A stretch of 64,000 nucleotides of DNA from a virus, in the IMG/VR virus record IMGVR_UViG_3300043543_000252, positions 1 through 64,000 of that record. One strand, written 5' to 3'. Below are positions 8,360-18,027 of the stretch, piece after piece; the stretch's first letter is position 1; each line of letters begins with the position of its first letter. The translations under genes and the position numbers were made by a program. The notes beneath the pieces were generated by a model. That model made no database searches. It was given only the letters and a program-made list of their open reading frames with translations, and was not told where the DNA came from.

Positions 8360-11300
8360 TTATTTACTTGACTTTAAGTCGTAAACCCAACAATCACCTA
8401 CTTGACCCATTTTCTGTTCAGCTATACGAGCAAAAAATGGGTCTGCAAATGGAGTTTCCATGTATGGTATTGGTTTAAAACCTAATGATTTTGGATGGTC
8501 ATGATAACGTTCAATTAACCATTTAGGGAAGTAATCCCGACTATAAAATGAGACATCATCTTTAGAATAAATTTCTCTATCAGGTACATCGCCAATAGAA
8601 ATAGTTGCCATAACTTCTGGAGAATACATATACAATTTTTCTACTCCATGATTGATAGCGTTTTGCTTAACAGCTTCAAATAATACATCATGGATATTTT
8701 TAAATAAATTAGATATGTTTTGAGTATATTTTTCTAATTCATCTTTAGTGTACGACATTTGACCTAATTTAATAACATCTGCTCTTTGCATAATTGCTCT
8801 TAAATTTCGTTTCCACTTTTGCGCCACATCAGACTGTAAATCTTCTACAATCCATCCTTTATTGCCCGCAGAAGTATCAATTCTCACAACCCCCATAGTA
8901 AATGGTAAGATAGGATGAGACCAAAGTTTATTACGTGGTCCACGATTATCAAATTTTATAATATTATGCGCAAGATTAAAGTATAAATTCCATAATTTTG
9001 GGTCTGCGCTCAATGTATCTTTAATTTGCTGTGAAACATTCACGTTAATTAGTAACTCATGATTTAAACGAGATGTATCATCAATGCCGCCGCCGTAGTA
9101 TTTAAAATATCTTGGCCTATTTACAATGATTGGCCAATAACCGTAAGTAATAAAGTATTGTTGTTTTTGGGCTTGCTTATATTGATTATCAATAGCTTTT
9201 ACAAAATCTTCAGGATAAACTAAATTATTAGAACCTTTTGCCATAAATACAGACTTAATCGCATCAGCTTGATTAAATTTTGGATTTTTTTGTTTTGCTT
9301 CTACCCACTTAATACCACTTGTTGGAATAAGAGACATAGCTTCTCTTAACTGCGAAATAGTTTTAGTGATTTTAGAATCTGGCATTTCTAAATTTCTAAT
9401 TAACTTCTTTTCATCTACATTTGGTATTTTTTTGGTTTTTGCAATATAAGAAAATGAAGGTGCAGGCATATGACCAAAATCTGTAATTGGTCTTGGAATT
9501 GTAATGTTTGGTGTTGGTAAAACATTTGGTAAAGAATGTAAATAATCTAAACCCCAAGTTGGATTTAATAATGCTGGGTGAACATAACCGTATGGGTCAG
9601 TAACACCTGACGGTGTGTAATAAGAATATGGAACTTGATTTGCCAAGTAGTCAAATTGCTCTTTAGTCAAATTAGGGTTACGTATCAAATCATAATACAA
9701 ATCATGATAAGCAGAATTTTGACCAACAGGTATATTTCTAATGTAATTGCCAACTTTATCATATACTACCTTTAACGCATCAGTAGATAAAAATTGATTG
9801 TTTGCTAATTCTTTTAAAACTTGTTCTGCATCTGTTTTAGATAAAATTTTTTGTACTGCTTCTTTCGTTAAATTTTTGTTTTTAGATAAACTCATTAAAG
9901 TCTTTATATTCCAAGTCATTCCAAAAACTGACGGAGAATCTAATAATTGGTCTAACACAGTAGGCGATAAATTAGCATGCTCTAAAGCTGCGTTATAAAA
10001 TTCATGCGCAACCGATTTATTTTTAAAAAATTGTCCTAAGTACTCAATGTTTGGTACTTGTTTTGATATATTTTTTGAGAATAAATTGAAAAAAGTATTA
10101 TATTTCACTTCATCTGGAATTTGAGAATTAGTAAAAATACGGTCTATTAACCCTTTATCCATTAAAAACGATAAAGCATCAGATGTGCAACGGTTAATGA
10201 TTCTAGGTACGAGTTCTGCAATATCACTATCAACATCCTCCATTCCTAAAGTAGTTTCTGCTACCCACTTATCAATCTTTGGCATCATAGGCAAAAACAC
10301 TACATTACTTGGAGAATAAATTAAATCATGCCAATTGTCTTTATCTTTTTCGTCTTCTAGAATACCATTTTTAAATAACGAACTTAAAATTAAAGTTTTT
10401 TCGTTATCTAATGACTCTACAGCACCTAATTTAGGGTGTCTAGCATCAATTACACTAAAAATAGTCTTAACTAATTTACTAGGTATGCTAATAGAATTAT
10501 TAAGCATTTTAGCAAAATTAGAAAATACGTTTTGTAATAAAGGCTCATCAATAGGTAAGCGTAATAACCTAGTTACAAACTGAGTTGCATGATTTATAGC
10601 ATTATAATAGCTTTCTTTCTTTGTTTCAGGTAGATTGATATTGTCGTTAATACCTGTATTTTCAAATAATTGAGCATAATTTTGTAATAGCGAAATACCT
10701 TCATCAAGTGGAATACTCTCAAAATCAAATTTTGTACTAATATCTTTTAGGAACTTATCAAATCTCATACTCACTTCATCGGCTAATATGTGAGTATTGT
10801 ACTTTAATAAATTATCGTTATTTTCGTTAGCATAAGTTTTTAAACGACTAATGACAGTTGCTAAATCATCACTTGCACTTGCTAACTGTAACATTCTATC
10901 TCTTAAATTATAATCCATTCTCGTATTTAAAGCGGCTCTATATAACAAGTTAGGCAATTCATCTTTTATGTCAGGCTCTTGAGAATTAAGAGCTCTATCA
11001 ATTACGGTAGTTAAATTATCTGGGTCTAAGTGATTAGCATTATTCATTAAAAATTTTAATTTAAATCCTTTTTCTGAATTAGCAACTACCTCTGGTTGAT
11101 TTATAAATGCAGGAGATGGATTATCAATAGTAATTGGTAATGAATCTGGAAGGGATGTGTAAAGCTCAATTTGCTGATGAAGTGGGATTTTATCTTGAGT
11201 AATTAAATTTGCTATTAAATTCATTGCCTCAGTAGCAATAGGTTTAGATGTATCAACGGTATAGCTTCTAATAGTATTTAAAACAAAATTAGCTTTTTCT

Positions 11301-14300
11301 GGGTCTTTATCAAAATCTAAATGATTAGTAAGTTGATTAAGAGCTTGGCGTTGTTCATTATAATTTAAATTTGGAACATCTAATTTATTTAATAATTTTG
11401 CTAAAAAGTTATAACTTAAAGTTGGAGTACTAAGTACTCTATTGATTAAGGCATCTTTTTGTAATTCAGATAAAGCGGGTAGCTTATTAAGAATCCTTAA
11501 AATATGAGATTCATTAGATTTAGTAGGTTTAGCTTTAAATACCGCAGTTGCAAATTCAAGATGCTGTTTACTAATCGCCCAAGACATTAGTCTATCTGCA
11601 AGTGAATCGCTCGCATTTACTTTTGCTTTTAAATCTTTTGGGTTAATAGAATAAATTAACGCACGCAAAGCTGTTTCTTTTTTATTATCATCTACTTTCG
11701 ATGATAAAACGTGGTCGATAAGTTTCTTTTGAAAAGTTGATTTTATATTTTCATCCCCAATTTTATTTACAAAATTTTCTACAAAATCATCAAGTAAATG
11801 TGGTTGATTTTCTAAAAGATTACTAAACAATTTAATCGGAATAGCACCTTCTTCTAATTCTTGTTTTATAAATAAATCAGGTGTAAAATTTTTAATTAAA
11901 TCAGGAGTTAATGATAAGTACTCGGTAGGGTGTATATTAGATAGTGTATCTTTGATAGCATCTTTTAAAGTATTTTTATCATCTTCTGTATTAGAAGCAT
12001 TATACGCAGATAATAAATGTACCAATTTATGAGTATCACTACCTTCTAAGTTAACCTGCGACGCATTATGAGCATCTAATAGCCCATTTTGATATAATTT
12101 ATTAACTAAATTAGAATTGTTTTTAAATCTACCTAAATCTTCTAAAGTAATTTTGGCTTCTGGTTGATTTTTGATAGTTTCTGTATAATGTTTCACATTT
12201 GGCTGTAAAAATGGGTCTTCTAAAGCGTTTTCTAATAAATAACTCCCAATACTTGCATAATCCTCACCTTTATTTTCGAATGCTTGTAAAAAGTTTCGAA
12301 TACCTTCATTAAAAAATCCGTTTTCCATGAAATATAAATGAGCTAATTTATTTAAATTAGTAGGTTTATCTAAACTTAATAATTTATCACTAATTTTATC
12401 TATGTTATAAATTTCTCTATTTCTATTGTGATAGTGCGCTAGTTCGTGAAAAACCTTTGGACTCATTTCTATGTCGTGAATATTTTGAACTTCATCATTT
12501 AAAAGTTGATGTGCTATATTAGCATAATAATCATTATTATTTGTACGCTTATTAAATAAATTAACTAATGCTAAACCTGTTTCATCATTAGAACGAATTA
12601 AATTTTTAATGGTATCAAAAGGTAATTTATTTTGTACAATATCAGGGTGGTGAGCGATAACTTGAGTAATATCATTTGGTGAAAGCTTAGAAATAGCTTC
12701 TTGCCATATATGCATTGGAGCTTTTGCAGACCTTGCTATCAAATTAAAAGCATTATCATTATTTAAGCTTAAAATTGTTTCAAACATTTTTTGTTGAGTT
12801 TCAGGATTTTCATGAAATACCGCTCTTTTATCTAACACGGTATTTTGACTTTTATCTAGAGTATCATATACAAAAGGCTTATAATCTTGGCTTAAAACTT
12901 GAGATGCCAATTCTTTAAACGCTTCATCTGCCAATTTAGGATGTGAAAATAGAAGATTTCTTAATTTTAAATTTGATTCATCTTCTGGTTTTTCTTTAAT
13001 AGTATTGTATAAATCATTCACTAACTCTGCTGGTAAACTTGGTTTTTGTAAATCATGTTCAAGATAACTATCAATGTCAGTTAGGTTTACTAACCGAGAT
13101 TTGACTTTATCATAATGATTAGTCAATAAATTATAAATTGCCTTTTTAGTAGATGAATTGGAGACGTCGGCATGTTTTTCTAAATCACTCTGACTATCAA
13201 AAATATCATTTATATGCCTTAAAATTTTAGTGTCTAAATCTTGTTTTAAATGATTGAGTTGTTTTTTAGTTTCTTCGTCTGAAGCAACACCTAACTCTTT
13301 TTGCGTTAACTGATTGATTTTAGAAAAACCATCTACTAAGTTAGATTTTGTATCCAAATAATCTTGTAATCCGTCTAAAGAAGTCGGTTTTGTAAATGAA
13401 CTATAAGCTTTATGTAATACGTTTAATAAATCTAAATACTGTTTTTGAGTTTCTGGATTTTCGTATAAATTATTTAATAACAAATTATTTTGTTTATCAC
13501 TAAAAATATGAGAGCCTCTAATGCTACCATTATGAACTAACTGAGATAGTAAGCCTAAGGCTTCGGTATCGTATAATTTTTTAAGTAATAAGGAAGCAGA
13601 AAATTCTGGCTTAATATCAGCAGCCACTAACGCAGCGTGCTTAATCACTTCAGTATTTGCTTGAGGAGAATTAACTACATCATTTAAAATATCTAATGCG
13701 TGTGGTTGTTTTGGGGATAAATCTCTTACTTTATTTATTATATCTTTTAAAATTGATGGATTAGTATGAGGCGAAGTTGCTACCTCTTTAAATACCGACA
13801 AGTCATCAGTATGTTTCTTTTTATCCCAAAAATCAACAATCAAATCCGCAGGCGTATTAGAGTTTTTAACTATATTATGATAACCTTTTTTGTATAACTC
13901 TCTAATTTCATCTGGTGTAATGCTAGGATTTGAAGCTAACGCTTCAGCCATTTTTTGATGCGATTGCGTATCCTTCGTTACTAACATTTTTTTAATAACA
14001 CTTTTTTTAGTAGTTTCAGGTAAATTAGGATTAGACAAAGCGTGTAAAGCTTCGTTTGTAGCTTTTACATCATTTACCACTTTTGCCAACAAAACAGGGT
14101 CGGCATTATGGTGTGTTAAGATATTTCGCATTACTTTTTGATGAGCCTCTTTATCTTTTACCTCAACTGAACTTAAATAATTATATAAAGTATTTAAATG
14201 CAAGTGCTGTAAAGTAGGCTGTTTACTTAAAGCATCTAAATAACTATATTGGTTAGGTAAATTATGAGCATTTTCAATCAAAATCTTAACACGTTTTGTG

Positions 14301-14923
14301 TTAAAATCTTTATCCGCAGGATTAAATTTTTTAGTAGCAGAAAGACCATGCAAGGCAATGTCTTTTAAAGTATTTAAATGTTCTAAGGTGTTCTTATCTG
14401 TGTCAGCAGTTTGGTCTTTGACGTTTTCAATTTGTTTAGAAATATCATTATATAAATTTTCAAAGTATTCACCTGAAATATTATCTATATTTTCTTTAAC
14501 CGTATTGGTAAGAAATTGAGGTACTACCGAATAACTATTAAAAACTTGCGGGTTTTTAATAATTTTATCCAAAAAATCCGTAGTTTCATCTGGGTGATTA
14601 TTTATTTTTTGAAGCACAGAGTGTAATAAACCACTATTACTTGGTTGAGCTTCTAATTGCGAATGTTCATCTTGAATAATTTGTTTTTTAGTAAATGAAG
14701 CAGCTGAAGGGTGATTAAAAATTTTATTATTTAATAATAACTTGGTATCTGTTGATAAAGGTAACTGATTGACTTTCTCATATACACTTTGCAAAACTTC
14801 AGAATCTGTATTAGGGTGAGAAAGTATCCTCTGTAACTGCGGTACAGCATCTATTTCATTATCTGGTAAACTTTTTACCTGTTCTTTTAAAATATCTGAA
14901 TTAGATTTTTGAAGGTCTCTCAT
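8360..14923 (-). CDS. Giant alpha-solenoid protein, 2187 residues, probably virion-internal
   Basis: This is the largest gene in the window. About 1,700 residues consist of degenerate helical repeats with recurring short patterns such as HPNTDSEVL, NPSITPDEI and NPNLTKEQF, resembling HEAT or leucine-rich-variant solenoids. The C-terminal 400 residues form a distinct domain with GWIVEDLQSD. A similar (I/V)E(D/E)(I/L)QSD motif occurs, as I recall, in large polyvalent proteins of phages that are packaged and injected. Its place among head genes supports a packaged or portal-associated role. It overlaps the upstream gene by ATGA. No membrane segments are evident. Confidence 0.8.
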   Translation of the reverse strand: MRDLQKSNSDILKEQVKSLPDNEIDAVPQLQRILSHPNTDSEVLQSVYEKVNQLPLSTDTKLLLNNKIFNHPSAASFTKKQIIQDEHSQLEAQPSNSGLLHSVLQKINNHPDETTDFLDKIIKNPQVFNSYSVVPQFLTNTVKENIDNISGEYFENLYNDISKQIENVKDQTADTDKNTLEHLNTLKDIALHGLSATKKFNPADKDFNTKRVKILIENAHNLPNQYSYLDALSKQPTLQHLHLNTLYNYLSSVEVKDKEAHQKVMRNILTHHNADPVLLAKVVNDVKATNEALHALSNPNLPETTKKSVIKKMLVTKDTQSHQKMAEALASNPSITPDEIRELYKKGYHNIVKNSNTPADLIVDFWDKKKHTDDLSVFKEVATSPHTNPSILKDIINKVRDLSPKQPHALDILNDVVNSPQANTEVIKHAALVAADIKPEFSASLLLKKLYDTEALGLLSQLVHNGSIRGSHIFSDKQNNLLLNNLYENPETQKQYLDLLNVLHKAYSSFTKPTSLDGLQDYLDTKSNLVDGFSKINQLTQKELGVASDEETKKQLNHLKQDLDTKILRHINDIFDSQSDLEKHADVSNSSTKKAIYNLLTNHYDKVKSRLVNLTDIDSYLEHDLQKPSLPAELVNDLYNTIKEKPEDESNLKLRNLLFSHPKLADEAFKELASQVLSQDYKPFVYDTLDKSQNTVLDKRAVFHENPETQQKMFETILSLNNDNAFNLIARSAKAPMHIWQEAISKLSPNDITQVIAHHPDIVQNKLPFDTIKNLIRSNDETGLALVNLFNKRTNNNDYYANIAHQLLNDEVQNIHDIEMSPKVFHELAHYHNRNREIYNIDKISDKLLSLDKPTNLNKLAHLYFMENGFFNEGIRNFLQAFENKGEDYASIGSYLLENALEDPFLQPNVKHYTETIKNQPEAKITLEDLGRFKNNSNLVNKLYQNGLLDAHNASQVNLEGSDTHKLVHLLSAYNASNTEDDKNTLKDAIKDTLSNIHPTEYLSLTPDLIKNFTPDLFIKQELEEGAIPIKLFSNLLENQPHLLDDFVENFVNKIGDENIKSTFQKKLIDHVLSSKVDDNKKETALRALIYSINPKDLKAKVNASDSLADRLMSWAISKQHLEFATAVFKAKPTKSNESHILRILNKLPALSELQKDALINRVLSTPTLSYNFLAKLLNKLDVPNLNYNEQRQALNQLTNHLDFDKDPEKANFVLNTIRSYTVDTSKPIATEAMNLIANLITQDKIPLHQQIELYTSLPDSLPITIDNPSPAFINQPEVVANSEKGFKLKFLMNNANHLDPDNLTTVIDRALNSQEPDIKDELPNLLYRAALNTRMDYNLRDRMLQLASASDDLATVISRLKTYANENNDNLLKYNTHILADEVSMRFDKFLKDISTKFDFESIPLDEGISLLQNYAQLFENTGINDNINLPETKKESYYNAINHATQFVTRLLRLPIDEPLLQNVFSNFAKMLNNSISIPSKLVKTIFSVIDARHPKLGAVESLDNEKTLILSSLFKNGILEDEKDKDNWHDLIYSPSNVVFLPMMPKIDKWVAETTLGMEDVDSDIAELVPRIINRCTSDALSFLMDKGLIDRIFTNSQIPDEVKYNTFFNLFSKNISKQVPNIEYLGQFFKNKSVAHEFYNAALEHANLSPTVLDQLLDSPSVFGMTWNIKTLMSLSKNKNLTKEAVQKILSKTDAEQVLKELANNQFLSTDALKVVYDKVGNYIRNIPVGQNSAYHDLYYDLIRNPNLTKEQFDYLANQVPYSYYTPSGVTDPYGYVHPALLNPTWGLDYLHSLPNVLPTPNITIPRPITDFGHMPAPSFSYIAKTKKIPNVDEKKLIRNLEMPDSKITKTISQLREAMSLIPTSGIKWVEAKQKNPKFNQADAIKSVFMAKGSNNLVYPEDFVKAIDNQYKQAQKQQYFITYGYWPIIVNRPRYFKYYGGGIDDTSRLNHELLINVNVSQQIKDTLSADPKLWNLYFNLAHNIIKFDNRGPRNKLWSHPILPFTMGVVRIDTSAGNKGWIVEDLQSDVAQKWKRNLRAIMQRADVIKLGQMSYTKDELEKYTQNISNLFKNIHDVLFEAVKQNAINHGVEKLYMYSPEVMATISIGDVPDREIYSKDDVSFYSRDYFPKWLIERYHDHPKSLGFKPIPYMETPFADPFFARIAEQKMGQVGDCWVYDLKSSK

Positions 14924-15540
14924 TGCTTCTTATCTCCGTACTTAAAGAGATATAACATTTTTTTAACAAAATCTGGGTCTTCAGCATCTGAATAATCTTG
15001 GGATTCAATATTGTAATCATAGTTAGCATTACTCATTTTATCTAACCTATCTTGATTGCGTACATATTCTAGCATATATTTTAAATAAGTCGGATTTAAA
15101 CGTGGCTTCTGTCTAATTTCTGTATTAGTAGTAGAATTTTCTTGAACTTGTTTTAATGCAACTGATATTGGTAAACTACTACCATCTTGGCTAGCTACTT
15201 GTAATTGATTGGTTGCTAGTAAATTTAGAAGCTGTTGTTTTTCTATATCACTTAAAAGTGTACCATTTACAAACATCGTTTTTAAATCATTAGTTACTTC
15301 TACTACATCACCATTATTTAATAAATATCGAATAATACTATAATTTTTTAAGTCATCTTTTTGTAATTCTAAATGAGAAGATTGATTTATAAAATTTTGT
15401 AATTTAGAAAAATCATCTCCTGCTTTTTTAGGTAACTCACCTTTAGTATTATCTAAAATAAACTGAACTCTTTTACCGTCAGTACGAATTTTTGCTACTA
15501 TTACTTTAGATTCGGTTGATTTAATTATGTACGTTTCCAT
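14920..15540 (-). CDS. Unrecognised structural-cluster protein
   Basis: The 206-residue protein starts with a beta-rich 50 residues (METYIIKSTES, KVIVAKIRTDG), followed by charged helical sequence and an acidic, Tyr/Asp-rich C-terminus. It overlaps the protease-kinase gene by 20 bases and the giant solenoid gene by 4, so the three are translationally coupled. No family is recognised. Confidence 0.7.
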   Translation of the reverse strand: METYIIKSTESKVIVAKIRTDGKRVQFILDNTKGELPKKAGDDFSKLQNFINQSSHLELQKDDLKNYSIIRYLLNNGDVVEVTNDLKTMFVNGTLLSDIEKQQLLNLLATNQLQVASQDGSSLPISVALKQVQENSTTNTEIRQKPRLNPTYLKYMLEYVRNQDRLDKMSNANYDYNIESQDYSDAEDPDFVKKMLYLFKYGDKKQ

Positions 15541-17236
15541 CCGAAGACCCTCTTACTAATATACCATTTATATTTTCTTCTAACTCTAATAATTTATTTA
15601 AAAGATAGTTAATCGGCTTTTTATCTGTTAATAAATGTTGAAGCAATCTTAACCTTGCAAATGCTTTTGCAATGGCTTCTTGAGGTATAGAATGACGTTT
15701 TAAAATTTGAACTAATTTTTGGCCATCAATAGACTCAAGCCACTTCTCTACATTGTAAGGTAGAGTATTCTCTGGCGGCTCAGGTAAGGGGTTAATACTA
15801 CTAAAACGAGCAATACCACTAGGAGTAATAGATGAATAGTCAAAAGCTTTATGGCTGTCAATTAAACGTGGAGTATTATCATAACCAATCATAGTATCTG
15901 TTATACCATCTCTATCCATTCCTAAAATCGTATCCATAAGTAAAATTTTATGCCATAAACCATTTTTTTTAGCTTCTTCTTCCATTTTTTCAGCTCTTTC
16001 TTTAGACTCAATCGGAGAAGTATCCCAATTTTTATAAGTAATATACATTGGCTTGCCACCTTGTACTTTTGGGTTTGAAGCGAACACAATGGTAGGAACC
16101 ACATCGCCCATATTAAATAAATTATGGGCAATATCATAATACGCTAAAGCTCTATTTCTTTTATCTTCATCAATTGTATCATCTATTCTTACTAATGCTT
16201 CCATGCCTTTATCATTTTTGGCTTTTTCAATATGTTTTGTAGTCGGGTAGTCAGGAGTCTCTGATGATACATATAAACCATTTAAAATCTGGCTTTGACT
16301 ATCATTTAAAGGTATAATAGAATCTGAATTAGTTAAACGAATTAAAGGTCTTAAACCTTTTTTTAGCGCTAAATCTTCTGCTAAGTTCTCAAAATGGTCT
16401 AAATACTCATCGGCTACTTCTGGGAGTGCGGCTTTAATAATTTCACGTATTTTTTTGGGAGTATGTAAATTTTGTTTAATGATTTCAAGTATTTTCGTTT
16501 TTATTTCATCTGGTATAATCGTTTTTTTCTTTGCTTTTTTAGTACCTGATAAAGCAGAACCTGCAACAGCTTGTGCTGGCGCGACATTTCCCTGTCCTGC
16601 ACTCAAAGTTTTTTGTAAATCAACTAATGCTAGTTTTAAAGCCTCAAACTTATTTAAATTTGGGTAAAAAGCAGAATCTAAAATAACACTATCTACTTCA
16701 ATTAGATGTTTACCTTCTGATTTACCAAGAGATTTTTCAACAATATCTTTATATTTATCATCTTCTAACAAATCAGCAATACAAGTTTTATTGCAAGGTC
16801 TTAAAGTAAAAGCAACTCTACGACCTACCGACCTGACTAAATGATTTCCCTTTCTTTCTAAAGTTGAACCCTCTATCGAAAAACCTGCCAGTAATTTTTC
16901 TTTTCTTTTTGCGTAATATCTAATCATTGCGGCAGCAGCTACAGCTCCCGGATGCTCCTCATCATCGAATAATTCAGCAATAATATAAACAAAAGGCTTT
17001 TTAACACTATCCCAGTACTTTTTTTGACGCTCATTTTCACAATCTTTTTCTGAAAAAATCTTTTTAGCATAAATAATATGACCAATAATATCATCAGGCT
17101 GACCATTTTCATGTTCAAAGTTGAGTACACCTTTCCCTTCAACTAAATCACTAATATCATGCCCTTTAATATCTAAAACTTCTCCAGATGAATCTAGATG
17201 CTGAGATGCGGCAATACCATCAATTTTAAGCCCCAT
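15521..17236 (-). CDS. Prohead maturation protease fused to a kinase-like domain
   Basis: Residues 1-150 look like an assemblin-type (XkdF/U35-like) prohead protease: H42 in LNFEHENGQPDDIIGHI and S120 in LLAGFSIEGS are the candidate catalytic His and Ser. Residues 207-229 (LQKTLSAG, GNVAPAQAVAGSAL) nearly repeat the N-terminus of the major capsid protein. Residues about 290-480 form a second kinase-like domain with ILLMDTILGMDRDG (D441, R442) and RLIDSHKAFDY (D460), related to the protein at 563; the usual loop Asn is replaced by Thr446, so it may be inactive. A protease-kinase fusion is unusual. Proteolysis of capsid and scaffold is the expected role. Confidence 0.72.
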   Translation of the reverse strand: MGLKIDGIAASQHLDSSGEVLDIKGHDISDLVEGKGVLNFEHENGQPDDIIGHIIYAKKIFSEKDCENERQKKYWDSVKKPFVYIIAELFDDEEHPGAVAAAAMIRYYAKRKEKLLAGFSIEGSTLERKGNHLVRSVGRRVAFTLRPCNKTCIADLLEDDKYKDIVEKSLGKSEGKHLIEVDSVILDSAFYPNLNKFEALKLALVDLQKTLSAGQGNVAPAQAVAGSALSGTKKAKKKTIIPDEIKTKILEIIKQNLHTPKKIREIIKAALPEVADEYLDHFENLAEDLALKKGLRPLIRLTNSDSIIPLNDSQSQILNGLYVSSETPDYPTTKHIEKAKNDKGMEALVRIDDTIDEDKRNRALAYYDIAHNLFNMGDVVPTIVFASNPKVQGGKPMYITYKNWDTSPIESKERAEKMEEEAKKNGLWHKILLMDTILGMDRDGITDTMIGYDNTPRLIDSHKAFDYSSITPSGIARFSSINPLPEPPENTLPYNVEKWLESIDGQKLVQILKRHSIPQEAIAKAFARLRLLQHLLTDKKPINYLLNKLLELEENINGILVRGSSDGNVHN

Positions 17237-17262
17237 ATAAAAAAACCTCTAACTATTTTAAT

Positions 17263-17270
17263 AGATTAGG
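17263..17270 (-). promoter_or_regulatory. CCTAATCT element upstream of the protease-kinase gene
   Basis: The minus strand reads CCCTAATCTATTAAAATAG one base after the stop codon of the Mu F-like gene. It belongs to the five-copy set found at minus-strand junctions, here about 27 bases before the start codon and upstream of a GAGG ribosome site. Confidence 0.4.
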
Positions 17271-17271
17271 G

Positions 17272-18027
17272 CTATTTTTGATTTTTCCTTTGGTCTTCCC
17301 AAACATTGTAATTTAAACTTTTAAATTCAATCCTACCAAATTCATTAAAACCAAAATTTGGAGGTATGAACGTTAAAATATGACGACAATTAGGGTGCGT
17401 TGGACCAAGTGTAGGTATGGGATTTTTATAGTCTTTATTATAACCTTCTGCAAGTTCTGACATTTTATAAACCTTAGGAACTCGTATATTACTTTCTAGA
17501 TGCCAAAGTTTACGACAATTTTCGCACATTTTATCATCAATAACTCCAAGTTTTGCTACAACTGGGTCATCTACACCTACTGCCTGTGCAACTTGCTGGA
17601 TACCCTCTTTCTCTGCGTAAGCTTGGGTTATCCTAGTTTCTGTATTTAATAAAGTCTTAAGGTAAGAAGTAGTGTCTGCAAAATGGTCTTTGATTGATTT
17701 TAAAGCTTCGTCCCAAGTCTCAGCTTGCATTACATCATGCATAATACGGTTGGCCACTTGTAATTTTTTAGCATCTATATAGTTAGCCGTAATATCCGAT
17801 AAATGCTCAATATCCTCTTCATTTACTTTAGCACTTGGCGAAAACATGTGTGCAATCGTATAATTATATAGACCTTCTAAAGTATCAATTGGGTCTGTCT
17901 GTTTTACAACTTGGAAATAAATAGATGGGCCTTTAAAAAAACGACCTAACATTCTAGCCTTTAAGTCGTTAAACATATCATCTAAAATATCTAAAATAGC
18001 TTGACGTTGTTCCTTATTCAGTTTCAT
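17272..18027 (-). CDS. Mu gpF-like / SPP1 gp7-like minor head protein
   Basis: The 251-residue protein ends with the family signature: LLNTETRITQAYAEKEG near the middle, then IDDKMCENCRKLWH and PTHPNCRHILTFIPP, the Cys/His pattern of Mu F-like head morphogenesis proteins. These act beside the portal at the start of head assembly. The gene directly follows the portal gene, as is common. I chose ATG 18027 over an in-frame TTG at 18042; both lie inside the portal gene's 3' end. Confidence 0.82.
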   Translation of the reverse strand: MKLNKEQRQAILDILDDMFNDLKARMLGRFFKGPSIYFQVVKQTDPIDTLEGLYNYTIAHMFSPSAKVNEEDIEHLSDITANYIDAKKLQVANRIMHDVMQAETWDEALKSIKDHFADTTSYLKTLLNTETRITQAYAEKEGIQQVAQAVGVDDPVVAKLGVIDDKMCENCRKLWHLESNIRVPKVYKMSELAEGYNKDYKNPIPTLGPTHPNCRHILTFIPPNFGFNEFGRIEFKSLNYNVWEDQRKNQK

